Source of the DNA: Fimbriimonadaceae bacterium
Lineage (GTDB): Bacteria > Armatimonadota > UBA10988
Direction: 5' to 3'
Assembly (NCBI GenBank): GCA_020850355.1
Contig: JADZEX010000025.1
Location: 1 to 62,367 of the forward strand
Length of the DNA: 62,367 nucleotides
In this document: in pieces, positions 35,183 through 43,657 of the stretch
Layout: every line of letters begins with the position of its first letter
Numbering within the stretch: the first letter of the stretch is position 1
Translations under genes and position numbers: made by a program
The notes under the pieces: model-generated
Told to the model about the DNA's origin: nothing
Database searches by the model: none
The model's input: only the letters and a program-made list of their open reading frames with translations

Positions 35183-36180
35183 CTCCGACGCAGCTCTACA
35201 GATCCAGCTATCCCAGAACTGGCGATGCAGCGCTGCTCTGTGAAGGCGATCTCCTAGGGTTCGAGGTCGCCGTGTTGCAGCGCTGGTTGCCGACTGCCGT
35301 GGTCGGTGGTGAGGCGGTGGACATTTGGCCCTGTGGCACGAAGGACGCTGTTCGGGGTATGCTGGACAGCATCGGCCGCGCCCGGCCGGTCGCGGGCATC
35401 GTCGATCGTGACTGGATCTCCTATCCAACGGTGCGTGCCAAGCTGGAGTCGGAGGCCAAGGGGCTGCAGGCGCGCGCGGTTCAGGTGGCCTTCTACGGGG
35501 CATGGGAACGCCCAGAAATTGAAAATTACCTGCTGGATGAGTGCGTTCTACTCCCGGTCCTGACCAGCCAATTCGGAGTCAGCGAGGACCAGGTGCGGCG
35601 GGTTTTCCAAGACCTCGGGGACTCCGAAGTGGCACGTGCGCAGGTGGACCAACTGCTCCAGTGGATCCGGTCTGTTGGCGGCGATGTCGCCCGGTCGTAT
35701 GAGGGCTGGCTGCGCGGGGACGAGCAGTTGGGGCCGTGGTGCAAGCCGAAGTGGGAGGCCGGCGGATGGCAGCGAGGCGGCCGGGAAGCGATCCAAGACT
35801 GCGTCGACAGGGCTCTCGAACGGCTCCCTGAGTGGAGTGAGCAGAAACTGAAGGACAGGCCCCTGACCCCTGACCGAATCAGTCGAACCTGGCACGACTG
35901 GCAGGCCGGGGAGCGCGGTGTGCAGGATGTGCCCGGCAAAGAGCTGCTACAGTGTGTGTGCGCGGAGGTGGCCTTCGGTGCTCAATGGAGGGCCAACAGC
36001 TTGGGGGCCGCCGAGCCAGGGTCACCGGAGTACGTGCGAACGCTGCTGCGTCTTCTTCAGCCAGCACTTGCTGCGCAATTGGTGAAGACCCTGGCCGAAC
36101 ATGAACATGCGGCTTCGGATGAGTGGTGGGCGTTGGCAGACACGTGCGCAAAGATGGTGATCCCCCATGCCGGACTATGA
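35179..36180 (+). CDS. TOPRIM-containing DUF4435-like protein (AriB-like)
   Basis: The 333-residue protein starts ATG in an ATGA overlap with the ATPase. It has TOPRIM-type motifs: LLCEGDLLGFEVAVL (Glu22), then GIVDRDW (Asp76, Asp78), followed by ERPEIENYLLDECVLLPV, a segment characteristic of DUF4435 proteins. No other known domain is visible; the C-terminal half is helical. DUF4435 TOPRIM proteins paired with an ABC-type ATPase are the effector of the PARIS anti-phage system, where the nuclease is released on sensing a phage anti-restriction protein. That mechanism is known for the family, not shown here. Its last 14 bp overlap the start of lpdA, so it could act as a coupled part of the operon. 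Confidence 0.8.
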   Translation: MTPTQLYRSSYPRTGDAALLCEGDLLGFEVAVLQRWLPTAVVGGEAVDIWPCGTKDAVRGMLDSIGRARPVAGIVDRDWISYPTVRAKLESEAKGLQARAVQVAFYGAWERPEIENYLLDECVLLPVLTSQFGVSEDQVRRVFQDLGDSEVARAQVDQLLQWIRSVGGDVARSYEGWLRGDEQLGPWCKPKWEAGGWQRGGREAIQDCVDRALERLPEWSEQKLKDRPLTPDRISRTWHDWQAGERGVQDVPGKELLQCVCAEVAFGAQWRANSLGAAEPGSPEYVRTLLRLLQPALAAQLVKTLAEHEHAASDEWWALADTCAKMVIPHAGL

Positions 36181-37552
36181 CCTGATCGTGATCGGTGCCG
36201 GGCCGGGCGGCTATGTGGCCGCCATCCGCGGTGCGCAGTTGGGCTTGAGTGTGGCCGTGGTCGAACAGGAGAAGGCCCTCGGCGGGACCTGCCTGCGGGT
36301 CGGCTGCATTCCCTCCAAGGCGTTGCTCGAATCGAGTGAGCAGTATGAGCAGGCCCGCACGCGGCTCGCCGAGCACGGCGTGATCGTCGGCGAGGTGGCG
36401 CTCGACCTGGGCGCGCTGCTACAGCGCAAGACCAAGACCGTCAGCATCCTCACCAAAGGCATCGAGGGGCTCTTCAAGAAGCACGGCGTGACCCGCCTGA
36501 CCGGCCGTGGCGTGCTGACCGCGCCGGGCACCGTCGAGGTGCGGGGCGAGCGGGAGACCAGCAGCGTCACCGCCAGCCACGTGCTGCTGGCGACCGGCAG
36601 CGTGCCCGTCTCGCTGCCCGGAGTGGCGCTGGATGGCGACCGGATCGGCACGTCGACCGAGGCGCTCGCCTACCCCACGGTGCCGAAGCACCTGATCGTG
36701 ATTGGGGCCGGCTACATCGGGCTCGAGCTCGGCTCGGTCTGGCGGCGCCTCGGCGCGCGGGTGACGGTGGTCGAGTACCTCGACCGCATTCTGCCCGGCA
36801 CCGACGGCGAGCTGGCCGCCGACGCGCTGAAGCTGTTCCGCAAGCAGGGGCTGGAGTTCCGGCTCGGGGCGAAGGTCAGCGGCGCCAGCGTCGAGGGCGA
36901 GAGCTGCACCGTGACCACCGCGGGCGGCGAGCCGCTGACCGGCGACCGCGTCCTGGTGGCCGTCGGCCGCCGCGCCAACACCGGGGACCTGGGGCTGGAG
37001 ACCGTCGGCATCACCGTCGACGAGCGGGGTCGGATCCCGGTCGATGCGCACTTCCGGACCAACCTGCCGGGCCATTACGCCATCGGCGACGTGATCCCCG
37101 GCCCGCTGCTGGCGCACGTCGCCGAAGAAGAGGGCATCGCCTGCGTCGAGGCCATCGTCACCGGCTACGGGCACGTCAACTACGCCACCGTGCCGGGCGT
37201 CTGCTACACCCACCCCGAAGTCGCCGGGGTGGGGCAGACCGAGGAGCAGCTCACCGCCGCTGGCACGGCCTACCGCCGGGGCGTCTTCCCGTTCCTGGCC
37301 AACGGCCGGGCCCGCTCGCTGGGCGAGACCGACGGCAAGGTCAAGATCCTGGCCGACGCCGCCACCGACCGCCTGCTGGGCGTCCACATCCTCGGCCCGC
37401 GGGCCGGCGACCTGATCGCCGAGGCGGTCGTGGCGATGGAGTACGGCGCCACCGCCGAGGACCTCGCCCGCAGCTTCCACGCCCACCCGACGCTCGCCGA
37501 GACGCTCAAAGAAGCGGCCCTGGCGGTCGATGGGCGCGCCATCCATATGTAA
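36167..37552 (+). CDS. lpdA: Dihydrolipoyl dehydrogenase (E3)
   Basis: The 461-residue flavoprotein has the FAD-binding GxGxxG motif (IGAGPGG), the redox-active disulfide in GGTCLRVGCIPSK (Cys42, Cys47), a NAD-binding motif IGAGYIGLELG, and the catalytic His-Glu dyad in AHPTLAETLKE near the end. It reoxidises dihydrolipoyl groups of 2-oxoglutarate (and possibly other) dehydrogenase complexes with NAD+. The start ATG lies 14 bp inside the end of the DUF4435-like gene and has only a weak Shine-Dalgarno, suggesting that its translation is now coupled to the inserted gene or relies on a fairly cryptic site. Confidence 0.97.
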   Translation: MPDYDLIVIGAGPGGYVAAIRGAQLGLSVAVVEQEKALGGTCLRVGCIPSKALLESSEQYEQARTRLAEHGVIVGEVALDLGALLQRKTKTVSILTKGIEGLFKKHGVTRLTGRGVLTAPGTVEVRGERETSSVTASHVLLATGSVPVSLPGVALDGDRIGTSTEALAYPTVPKHLIVIGAGYIGLELGSVWRRLGARVTVVEYLDRILPGTDGELAADALKLFRKQGLEFRLGAKVSGASVEGESCTVTTAGGEPLTGDRVLVAVGRRANTGDLGLETVGITVDERGRIPVDAHFRTNLPGHYAIGDVIPGPLLAHVAEEEGIACVEAIVTGYGHVNYATVPGVCYTHPEVAGVGQTEEQLTAAGTAYRRGVFPFLANGRARSLGETDGKVKILADAATDRLLGVHILGPRAGDLIAEAVVAMEYGATAEDLARSFHAHPTLAETLKEAALAVDGRAIHM

Positions 37553-37567
37553 TAAGGTCGACCCGGC

Positions 37568-39172
37568 TCAGTCCGGGTCGATCAACCCGTGGTAGCGGCC
37601 GAGCCAGTAGGGCAGCAGCCAGAAGGTCCCGCACTCCTCGCTGTGGCCGCTGCCGCCGGCCAGGCGGAAGGGGTTGCCGTTCCACTTGTGCAGCGGCCGC
37701 TCCCGCCACGGCAGCGGGGTGCCGAGCTGCTGGCGGCCAAACCGATCGACCGCTGGGTCGAACTCCAGGTCGACCCGCGCGCGATGGTCGGTCGGCCAGT
37801 CGATCAGGTCCAACGGGATCTCGTGCAGCGCTTCCAGGGTCACCTCCAGGTCGCCCGGCCGGCCGCTGAGGGCGCTGTAGACCAGGTTCCAGAGCGGACA
37901 GCGCTGGCGCCTGACGAGCTGCCAGGTGCGCTCCAGGCTGGCCAGGTAGAGCGGTCGCCGGGCCTCGTCGCGGGTCTGGCGGAGCAGCGCATAGTAGGCC
38001 AGGAAGGCCAGTTCGTCGTCGCTGAAGTTCTCCTCGGCGCCGGCGAAGTCGCCCGGCCGCACCTTCTGCTCCACCGTGTTCAGCGCGTAATGGTGCTGCT
38101 CCACCAGCTCGCGCGTCGCCGCGGCGTAGCGGGCGTCGCCGCAGAGGTACTCAGCCACCGCCAGGTAGCCCAGGATCTCCAGCGAGTTGAGCCCCCGCTC
38201 GGCCCGCCAGCGCGGGTCGTCGTTCAGCCGCTGCGGCGACCAGACACCCCAGCGGGTGGGCTGGCCATCCAGGTCGACCAGGTGCAGGCCGTGGTCCAGC
38301 AGATGGTCGGTGACCCGCCGCACGGTCGCCACAATCGCCTGCCGCTCCGCCGCGTCAGCCACCAGATCGTGCAGCAGCGGCCAGGCGAAGTAGTGGCCGT
38401 CCAGCTCGTCCGACGAGGTGTCGCCCTTCCACTCCCACTCGCCGCCTGCCGCGAGATGCCACTCGCCGTCGTCGTGTCGCCCGAACTCCGGCTCGCTGCA
38501 ATGCGTCACCGCCCGCGCCGGGTAGCCCGCCAGCGGGGTGATCTGCTCCAGAAGCAGCAACGCCCGCAACGACTCCCGGGCCTTCTCCCGCGCGTCGGTC
38601 GCCCCGGTCACGGCAAACCGTAGCGCCTCGGCGGCGGCGTACATCGCCGTCCAGAGCCCGTCGTTGTCCTCGATGTTCGGCCGCCACGAGGTCAGGTCGC
38701 CGAGCCGTTCGAGCGTACAGGCCGTGACATACCCCCGCCGCCGGTGTCGCGCGTCGGTCAGCCGCTCGTAATGCTCCGCCCGCGCCGCCAGCGACCACGG
38801 CTCGAAGCTCAACCGCACCGCCCCGGCCGCGGTGAAGACGTCACACCCGCCACCGTCGCCCGCCCGCAGCGCCAGCACGGCGTCGCTCGGCAGCCAGCGT
38901 GGCCCGCTGTAAACCTCCCACCGCCCGGCCACCCACCGCGCCACGCCCTGCGCGCTGCCGACCCACAGACTGCCGTCCCCACCCGCCGCCAGACACCCCG
39001 GCGCCGCGAACGGCAGCCCCGCCAGCACCAGCTCACCGCCCTGCCCCTCCAGCCGCACCACCGCGCCGTCAATCCGCGCCCGCAACCCGCCCCGCCACTC
39101 GACTTCCGTGGCAGCCCCCGGCGGCGTGGCATCCAACGGCTGGCGGATGGGGTAGAGCGGGGTTTGACGCAT
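37568..39172 (-). CDS. Hypothetical protein with partial propeller and alpha-helical (alpha/alpha-barrel-like) domain
   Basis: The 534-residue protein starts at the ATG at 39172, with AGGAG ten bases upstream; a longer in-frame extension upstream is not supported. Residues 1-130 contain strands of a two-component-regulator-propeller kind (GDGSLWVGSAQGVARWVAGR). Residues 130-500 form a helical region with conserved phrases (NIEDNDGLWTAMYAAAEALR, YFAWPLLHDLVADAAERQAI, CPLWNLVYSALSG, WNGNPFRLAGGSGHSEECG). These resemble the alpha/alpha-barrel proteins that process sugars (GH-type or epimerases), but no catalytic acid can be named. There is no signal peptide, so it is likely cytoplasmic. It is convergent with lpdA across 15 bp and divergent from the exported-protein cluster. 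Confidence 0.65.
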   Translation of the reverse strand: MRQTPLYPIRQPLDATPPGAATEVEWRGGLRARIDGAVVRLEGQGGELVLAGLPFAAPGCLAAGGDGSLWVGSAQGVARWVAGRWEVYSGPRWLPSDAVLALRAGDGGGCDVFTAAGAVRLSFEPWSLAARAEHYERLTDARHRRRGYVTACTLERLGDLTSWRPNIEDNDGLWTAMYAAAEALRFAVTGATDAREKARESLRALLLLEQITPLAGYPARAVTHCSEPEFGRHDDGEWHLAAGGEWEWKGDTSSDELDGHYFAWPLLHDLVADAAERQAIVATVRRVTDHLLDHGLHLVDLDGQPTRWGVWSPQRLNDDPRWRAERGLNSLEILGYLAVAEYLCGDARYAAATRELVEQHHYALNTVEQKVRPGDFAGAEENFSDDELAFLAYYALLRQTRDEARRPLYLASLERTWQLVRRQRCPLWNLVYSALSGRPGDLEVTLEALHEIPLDLIDWPTDHRARVDLEFDPAVDRFGRQQLGTPLPWRERPLHKWNGNPFRLAGGSGHSEECGTFWLLPYWLGRYHGLIDPD

Positions 39173-39301
39173 CGGTTGGGGGCTCCTGAGTGGGTGGGAG
39201 TTCGCGGCGGGGTGGGGGGAGTCCTTGATGATGGGCAGGCTGTCTGCTGCCGGCCCTGGCGGCAGTCGGCCGGGAGCGCGCAAGTAAATCGGACGCACCT
39301 C

Positions 39302-39331
39302 TTGACACCCCCCCCGGCGGTGTGCTACAAC
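39302..39331 (+). promoter_or_regulatory. Predicted promoter of the exported-protein cluster
   Basis: TTGACA at 39302-39307, an 18-bp spacer and TACAAC at 39326-39331 form a good sigma-70-type promoter. The first gene starts at 39386 with GGGAGG upstream. The spacer includes a C8 run, which could make promoter strength sensitive to slippage. Confidence 0.6.
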
Positions 39332-39385
39332 GCAGTTGGTTGGGTCGCCCACCGGCGAGTCCGGGTAGGGCGTGGGAGGCGCAGG

Positions 39386-40459
39386 ATGGTCGGACGGTGC
39401 AGTTGGTTGCTGCTTTGGTTGGCGGTGGCGCCGCTGGGGGCCCAAGATTTCCGCGCGCAGGCGTTGGAGTTGCGGCAGGCCGGCAAGCCGGTTGAGGCGT
39501 TGGCGCTGATCGACCAGGCCTTCCGCGGCCAACTGGCCGTCGCCACAGCCGCGTCGCTGATTGCTCTGGCCGACCAGATTGCCTACCAGGACGTCCCCGC
39601 GCCGCAGCGCTTCGAGTACTACCAGCGGGTCTTCGAGCAGCAGGTCGACCGGCCCGCCTACTACTTGTTCGGTGCGACACTCTACGTCGAATCGCTGGCG
39701 CTGATGGGCGAGCGCAGTCAGCCCGACCGCGGCGTCACCGTGGCGGATCAGGCGCTGGCGGCGACGGCCAGCCTGCAGCCGGCGGACCAGTACTACCTGC
39801 AACGGCTGCGGCTGGCGAAGCTGCTGTGCCTGGCCAAGACCAAGCGGCTGGACGAGGCCCGCGCCTACGGCGGGCAGTTGGTCGAGACCTGGCCCGTGCT
39901 GTTGGGCAACCGCAACTGGCACCGCGCCCTGGCCGAGTACGCCGCGGCGGTGGGCACGCCGGAGGCGCTGGTCGGCGCGGCGCGGTCGATCTACCTGACG
40001 GCCGACTACACCGACACCGAGGTGCGCGAGGCGCTGCGGCGAGTCAACGCGGCGCTGGCGGCGACCGGTGGACCGGGCGTGGCGCTGCAGTTTGCGCGGG
40101 CGCAAGAGGATCTGACGGTGGCCAATCCGCTGCGGGCGCACCCGCCGCTGCTGCTGGGCGACCCCGACCGCATGTTGGCGGCCGCTGGCGAGCAATACGG
40201 CGCGCGCATGGTCGTTTTGCTGCAGCTCGGTCGCGTGACCGAGGCCTTGGCCGCGGCCAAGCAGCAGATGAGCCGCTCGGCGGCCGAGCCAGCCAACCTG
40301 GCTCAGGCTCTGAAGGACCTGGCGCGCTGCTTCCGGGCGCAGGATCTGAGTCTGCTGCGCGCCAACGCGTTCTTGGAGTTCCACCGCACCGGCGAGGGTG
40401 ACAACCCGTTGCCGGCCCTCGAAAAGGAACTCGCCGCAGCCGCCGCGGCGCAGCCTTAG
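39386..40459 (+). CDS. Exported TPR-like protein
   Basis: The 357-residue protein starts at the ATG at 39386, with GGGAGG upstream. The N-terminus MVGRCSWLLLWLAVAPLGAQ is a signal peptide. The remainder is alpha-helical with repeated helical pairs reminiscent of TPRs (GKPVEALALIDQAFRGQLAV, ARAYGGQLVETWPVLLGNRN, ALVGAARSIYLTADYTDTEV), and TPR-like spacing is judged by eye. No catalytic domain is visible. It is the first gene of a run of exported proteins reading the same way, and its stop lies nine bases before the next gene. Base composition is as high-GC as the surrounding genome. Confidence 0.8.
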   Translation: MVGRCSWLLLWLAVAPLGAQDFRAQALELRQAGKPVEALALIDQAFRGQLAVATAASLIALADQIAYQDVPAPQRFEYYQRVFEQQVDRPAYYLFGATLYVESLALMGERSQPDRGVTVADQALAATASLQPADQYYLQRLRLAKLLCLAKTKRLDEARAYGGQLVETWPVLLGNRNWHRALAEYAAAVGTPEALVGAARSIYLTADYTDTEVREALRRVNAALAATGGPGVALQFARAQEDLTVANPLRAHPPLLLGDPDRMLAAAGEQYGARMVVLLQLGRVTEALAAAKQQMSRSAAEPANLAQALKDLARCFRAQDLSLLRANAFLEFHRTGEGDNPLPALEKELAAAAAAQP

Positions 40460-40468
40460 GAGAACGCT

Positions 40469-42097
40469 GTGGGACCGACTTACCGCCGTTGGCTGGTCTC
40501 GGGAGCCGTCGCCGCAGGGCTGCTGCTGGGCTGCGCCGCGCCGGTGGCGGCCCAGGAGATCGGTGCGCCGCGTTTGGACCCCGAGTTGCCGCTCTGTCTG
40601 CAACTGCCGCACCTCGACCCGCGGGTGGTGGAGGTGCTGTGGGGCGTCAATCTGGTGGCGCCCGCCAGCGATCTGCCGGCGCCGGTCACCGTGCGCCCGC
40701 CCGTCGTGGCCGGGCCGGGTGGGGTGCGGTCCGACCAGCCCGTCGCCACCGTGCCCGGGGCGGTGCGGTTGCCGCTGGGCGCGAGCGGCAGCCAGACCGG
40801 GGCCGTGGCAGCCAGCACCGCCGGGGACCGCGGTCCGGCGGGCGTGGCGGTCGGGCCAGTCCCCACCTCCGGGCCGGCCGGGGTCGCCGTCGGGGCGTTC
40901 GACACGGGCGCTCCCGCGGCGGTCACCGTTGGCGGCACGAGCAGTTCCCTGGCGTCGCTGCCCGTGCCCGCGACGACCCAGTTGCTGGTGCTGCGGCTGG
41001 TCGCCGGGGACCGTGACCCGGCGCTCCTGGCCCGGCTGCCGCAGCTTCCGACCGCGGACCTGATCGGCCTGCTGCCAGGCCTCTCGCGCTGGCGAGCGGA
41101 CGAGCGCGCTGCGGCCGACCTGCTGGCCCTGGAGCTGCTCCGGCGTCCGGAGACCCCGTCCGGCCCGGCCGACCTGCCGGCGGCCGTCGGCCTGGCCATC
41201 GCCGACGCCCTCGCTCGGCAGGGCGACGAGCGGTGCGTGGGGTGGTACGAGGGGCTGCTTCTGCGGTACAGAACCAGGGTGCCGGAGCCAGTGACAGCCC
41301 TGCTAGGGCTAGCCGCGTTCTACCGGCTCCGTGGCGAGCATCTTCTAGCGGCAACGACCTTCCTGCGACATGATCAGTTCTCAACGAACGCAGACGAGAT
41401 GGCGTGCTGCTACGTAGAGGCTGCTCGCTGCTTCGGCGCTGCCGGTAACGCGCCAGGGCGCCACGCCTGCCTGGACCGCGCGGCGTCGGCTTCGTACGGC
41501 TGGGCCGCAGGAGTGGCTCGAATCGACCAAGCCCGGACACTGCTTGGTGCCGGTCGGCTGGCCGAGGCAATCGAGGTGCTGCGTCTGCCTGCTAGTGGCC
41601 GCTGGTCTGAGCGTCTTGACCTGGGTCGGAGATCGCTGCTAGGGATCTGCTTCGCTCTAGTCGGGCAGGCCGCTGCCGCGAGAGAGATGCTATCCGAGGC
41701 GCTGGCAGCGCGCAGCCAGAGCGACATGCCAGTCGACTGGGAAGGCATTGATAGCCTCATGGCGGAGGCGCTGCAGGTCTTGCTGCAACTCGATGCATGG
41801 GAGGCCGAACCTCTTCGAGTGATGCCACGGGAGATCACCCTACACGGTCGGTCGCCGCGCCGGCATGTTGTTCGAGCGTTGGTTACCACTATGCGTCCTC
41901 CGAAGCTGGTGATCCATCTCATCGGCCTGCGCGGACGTGCAACCACGGCAGTGACCGGAGTATCACCAGCCGGTTGGCAGAGCTCAGTAGCAGTGAGTAT
42001 CGAGGGCGTGGTAGAGGGCGCAGAGCAAATGGCGGTACGTATCGACAATGCCGAGAACCGGGGAAAGCCGGCCTTGGTGCGGGTGTACATTCAATAG
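40469..42097 (+). CDS. Predicted lipoprotein with mixed base composition
   Basis: The GTG start at 40469 has GGAG upstream (542 residues). VAAGLLLGCAAP is a signal peptide with a lipobox (LLGC), so the protein is probably a lipoprotein. An Ala/Gly/Val/Thr-rich low-complexity segment with a GPAGVAVG repeat lies near residues 130-150. The middle is helical (TPR-like); the C-terminus ends with a beta-sandwich-type domain (HVVRALVTTMRPPKLVIHLI, VSPAGWQSSVAVSIEGVVEG). The first two thirds of the frame have high third-position GC, but from about 41240 the codon use shifts to a lower-GC style, without a break in the frame. Function unknown. Confidence 0.75.
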   Translation: MGPTYRRWLVSGAVAAGLLLGCAAPVAAQEIGAPRLDPELPLCLQLPHLDPRVVEVLWGVNLVAPASDLPAPVTVRPPVVAGPGGVRSDQPVATVPGAVRLPLGASGSQTGAVAASTAGDRGPAGVAVGPVPTSGPAGVAVGAFDTGAPAAVTVGGTSSSLASLPVPATTQLLVLRLVAGDRDPALLARLPQLPTADLIGLLPGLSRWRADERAAADLLALELLRRPETPSGPADLPAAVGLAIADALARQGDERCVGWYEGLLLRYRTRVPEPVTALLGLAAFYRLRGEHLLAATTFLRHDQFSTNADEMACCYVEAARCFGAAGNAPGRHACLDRAASASYGWAAGVARIDQARTLLGAGRLAEAIEVLRLPASGRWSERLDLGRRSLLGICFALVGQAAAAREMLSEALAARSQSDMPVDWEGIDSLMAEALQVLLQLDAWEAEPLRVMPREITLHGRSPRRHVVRALVTTMRPPKLVIHLIGLRGRATTAVTGVSPAGWQSSVAVSIEGVVEGAEQMAVRIDNAENRGKPALVRVYIQ

Positions 42098-42111
42098 CAG
42101 AGGAGACCAGA

Positions 42112-42573
42112 ATGCAGAAGAGAGCATCGCTGCAGTTGGCCGCGCAAGCCATCGTCATAGTCGTTGCGCTTGCAGGCCCGTCGGCTTCGACCTGCGCTGC
42201 AGTCACAGTCAGCGACGAGGAGGCCGCGCTCGTAAGCGGACTCGCGAGCACAAAGAACTGCAAGTGCCAATCGCATCATGCAGGCTGTGCAAGCGTGACT
42301 TGCGCACCCGAGCCAGGAACCCCGATACGTTGGTGCTACAGCCTGACGGGCTACGGCTACTATACTTGCATGGACGGCTGGTCCTCGGGTTGGTACTGCA
42401 AGGATGTTCCGGCGCAATCGAGCTGTTCGAGTGGCGACACCAAGAGCCTATGCGCCTGCTACAAGGACAGCTACCCAGCCAACCCCGAAGGTGGTCCTTG
42501 CGACACCGACTGCCATGGCAACCCTGGTAGTAGGACCTGCGTTTCCAGCGTGACAGGCTGCGCCAGCGGTTGA
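42112..42573 (+). CDS. Small exported cysteine-rich protein
   Basis: The ATG at 42112 is preceded by AGGAG with a six-base spacer. The 153-residue product has a signal peptide (AQAIVIVVALAGPSASTCA), then VSDEEAALVSGLAS, and a mature region with about 14 cysteines, rich in Ser, Gly, Thr, Tyr and Trp (NCKCQSHHAGCASVTCAPEP, YYTCMDGWSSGWYCKD, SLCACYKDSYPANPEGGPCD). Cys pairs such as CKC and CAC suggest disulfides, metal binding or post-translational modification. SDEEAALVSG resembles the leader pattern of some exported peptide precursors; with the C39-like gene downstream this invites a processing hypothesis, which is an inference. No family was recognised. Confidence 0.75.
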   Translation: MQKRASLQLAAQAIVIVVALAGPSASTCAAVTVSDEEAALVSGLASTKNCKCQSHHAGCASVTCAPEPGTPIRWCYSLTGYGYYTCMDGWSSGWYCKDVPAQSSCSSGDTKSLCACYKDSYPANPEGGPCDTDCHGNPGSRTCVSSVTGCASG

Positions 42574-42649
42574 TGTTGGAAGGGTGGCTGGATCGGCTGC
42601 GGCGGCACCGCCGACCGCGAATGCAAGCGATCTTCACGGAGTGCTACAC

Positions 42650-43657
42650 ATGGACAACGCAAAGGAACTGTTAGACAAGCGTCGCCTTTGCAGCTTAATG
42701 CGGCGGTTATGGTTGCTGCTAGGCTCCCTGTGCTGCAGCGCAGCACAGGGAGCACCGGTCATCCGACCCGAGGAACGGTTAGCGATTGTCCAGGCCGCAG
42801 TGCGCCTTCGACTCGATCGTCAGCGTGCGTTCTATGCTTGGTTTGCCGAGGAGCGCTATTACCTAGAGCCCGCACGTAGGGCGCGGCCAGAGCCCATACA
42901 GGATCATCTGTGGCACATCTTCTTCACCACCGGACCGCGAGGCTGGCGCGAAGACAGTGTGCGATGGAGCACTGCTGGTGATCGTGAACATATGATTCGT
43001 AAGTCGTTTGATGGCAGCCAGTACAGAGAGTACGATAGCCAGGCTGGCAATGTGGTCAGGTGGGTGCAGACAAGTGCTCCGGAGGCTTCGACATTCCTGG
43101 ATTACGCCCGATGGAAGGAGCGCCGTCTGCCGTCCGAGGGACTGCTGGCGGTTGGCGATGGCGTTGTTGTCGCCGAGATAGTCGGCGATTGGAGTTGTCT
43201 TCGTGTGGACGCGCCACGCATCGACGGCGGCGTGTCATCTTGGTGGGTCTGCCCTGCACTGGACTACCTTGTAGTAAAGGCCTGGCACCGCTGGCCTGTC
43301 GGCGACGGGTCGGCGAGACGCGGCTCCGGTTACAGAGTTATGGACTCCGTACAGCTACACGGTGATCGCTGGGTTCCTATGCAGCAGAGGATCCTCACTG
43401 GGGTCCTTGGTGAGGACGACCGATTCGAACTGTGGGAGGCACAGCGCTTCACTACTATCGAGTGGCACGAAAACGACGACGCTCACGACATACTGCTTGC
43501 ATGGCTGGGTTGGACCACTGGCATGGAGTACAACGACGGGTCGAACGAGAGGCACCTACTCGGGGGAGATCCATGGCTCTTTCTAGAGCGGCTGAGGAAC
43601 GGTGTAGACGCTGGCCTGAGGGCGTTGCAGCCGCAGACGGATGGCGCGCAACCGTGA
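42650..43657 (+). CDS. LolA/outer-membrane lipoprotein carrier-like hypothetical protein
   Basis: The ATG at 42650 has GGAG eight bases upstream (335 residues); a second ATG at 42698 would put the signal peptide at the very N-terminus. A hydrophobic segment with a Cys pair (LWLLLGSLCCSAAQGA) is the signal. The mature part looks like an antiparallel beta structure with repeating charged strands (DSVRWSTAGDREHMIRKSFD, VVAEIVGDWSCLRVDAPRID, YRVMDSVQLHGDRWVPMQQR, DRFELWEAQRFTTIEWHEND), the kind of half-barrel found in LolA-like, lipid-binding periplasmic proteins. No catalytic motif. It is joined to the next gene by a GTGA overlap. Confidence 0.65.
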   Translation: MDNAKELLDKRRLCSLMRRLWLLLGSLCCSAAQGAPVIRPEERLAIVQAAVRLRLDRQRAFYAWFAEERYYLEPARRARPEPIQDHLWHIFFTTGPRGWREDSVRWSTAGDREHMIRKSFDGSQYREYDSQAGNVVRWVQTSAPEASTFLDYARWKERRLPSEGLLAVGDGVVVAEIVGDWSCLRVDAPRIDGGVSSWWVCPALDYLVVKAWHRWPVGDGSARRGSGYRVMDSVQLHGDRWVPMQQRILTGVLGEDDRFELWEAQRFTTIEWHENDDAHDILLAWLGWTTGMEYNDGSNERHLLGGDPWLFLERLRNGVDAGLRALQPQTDGAQP

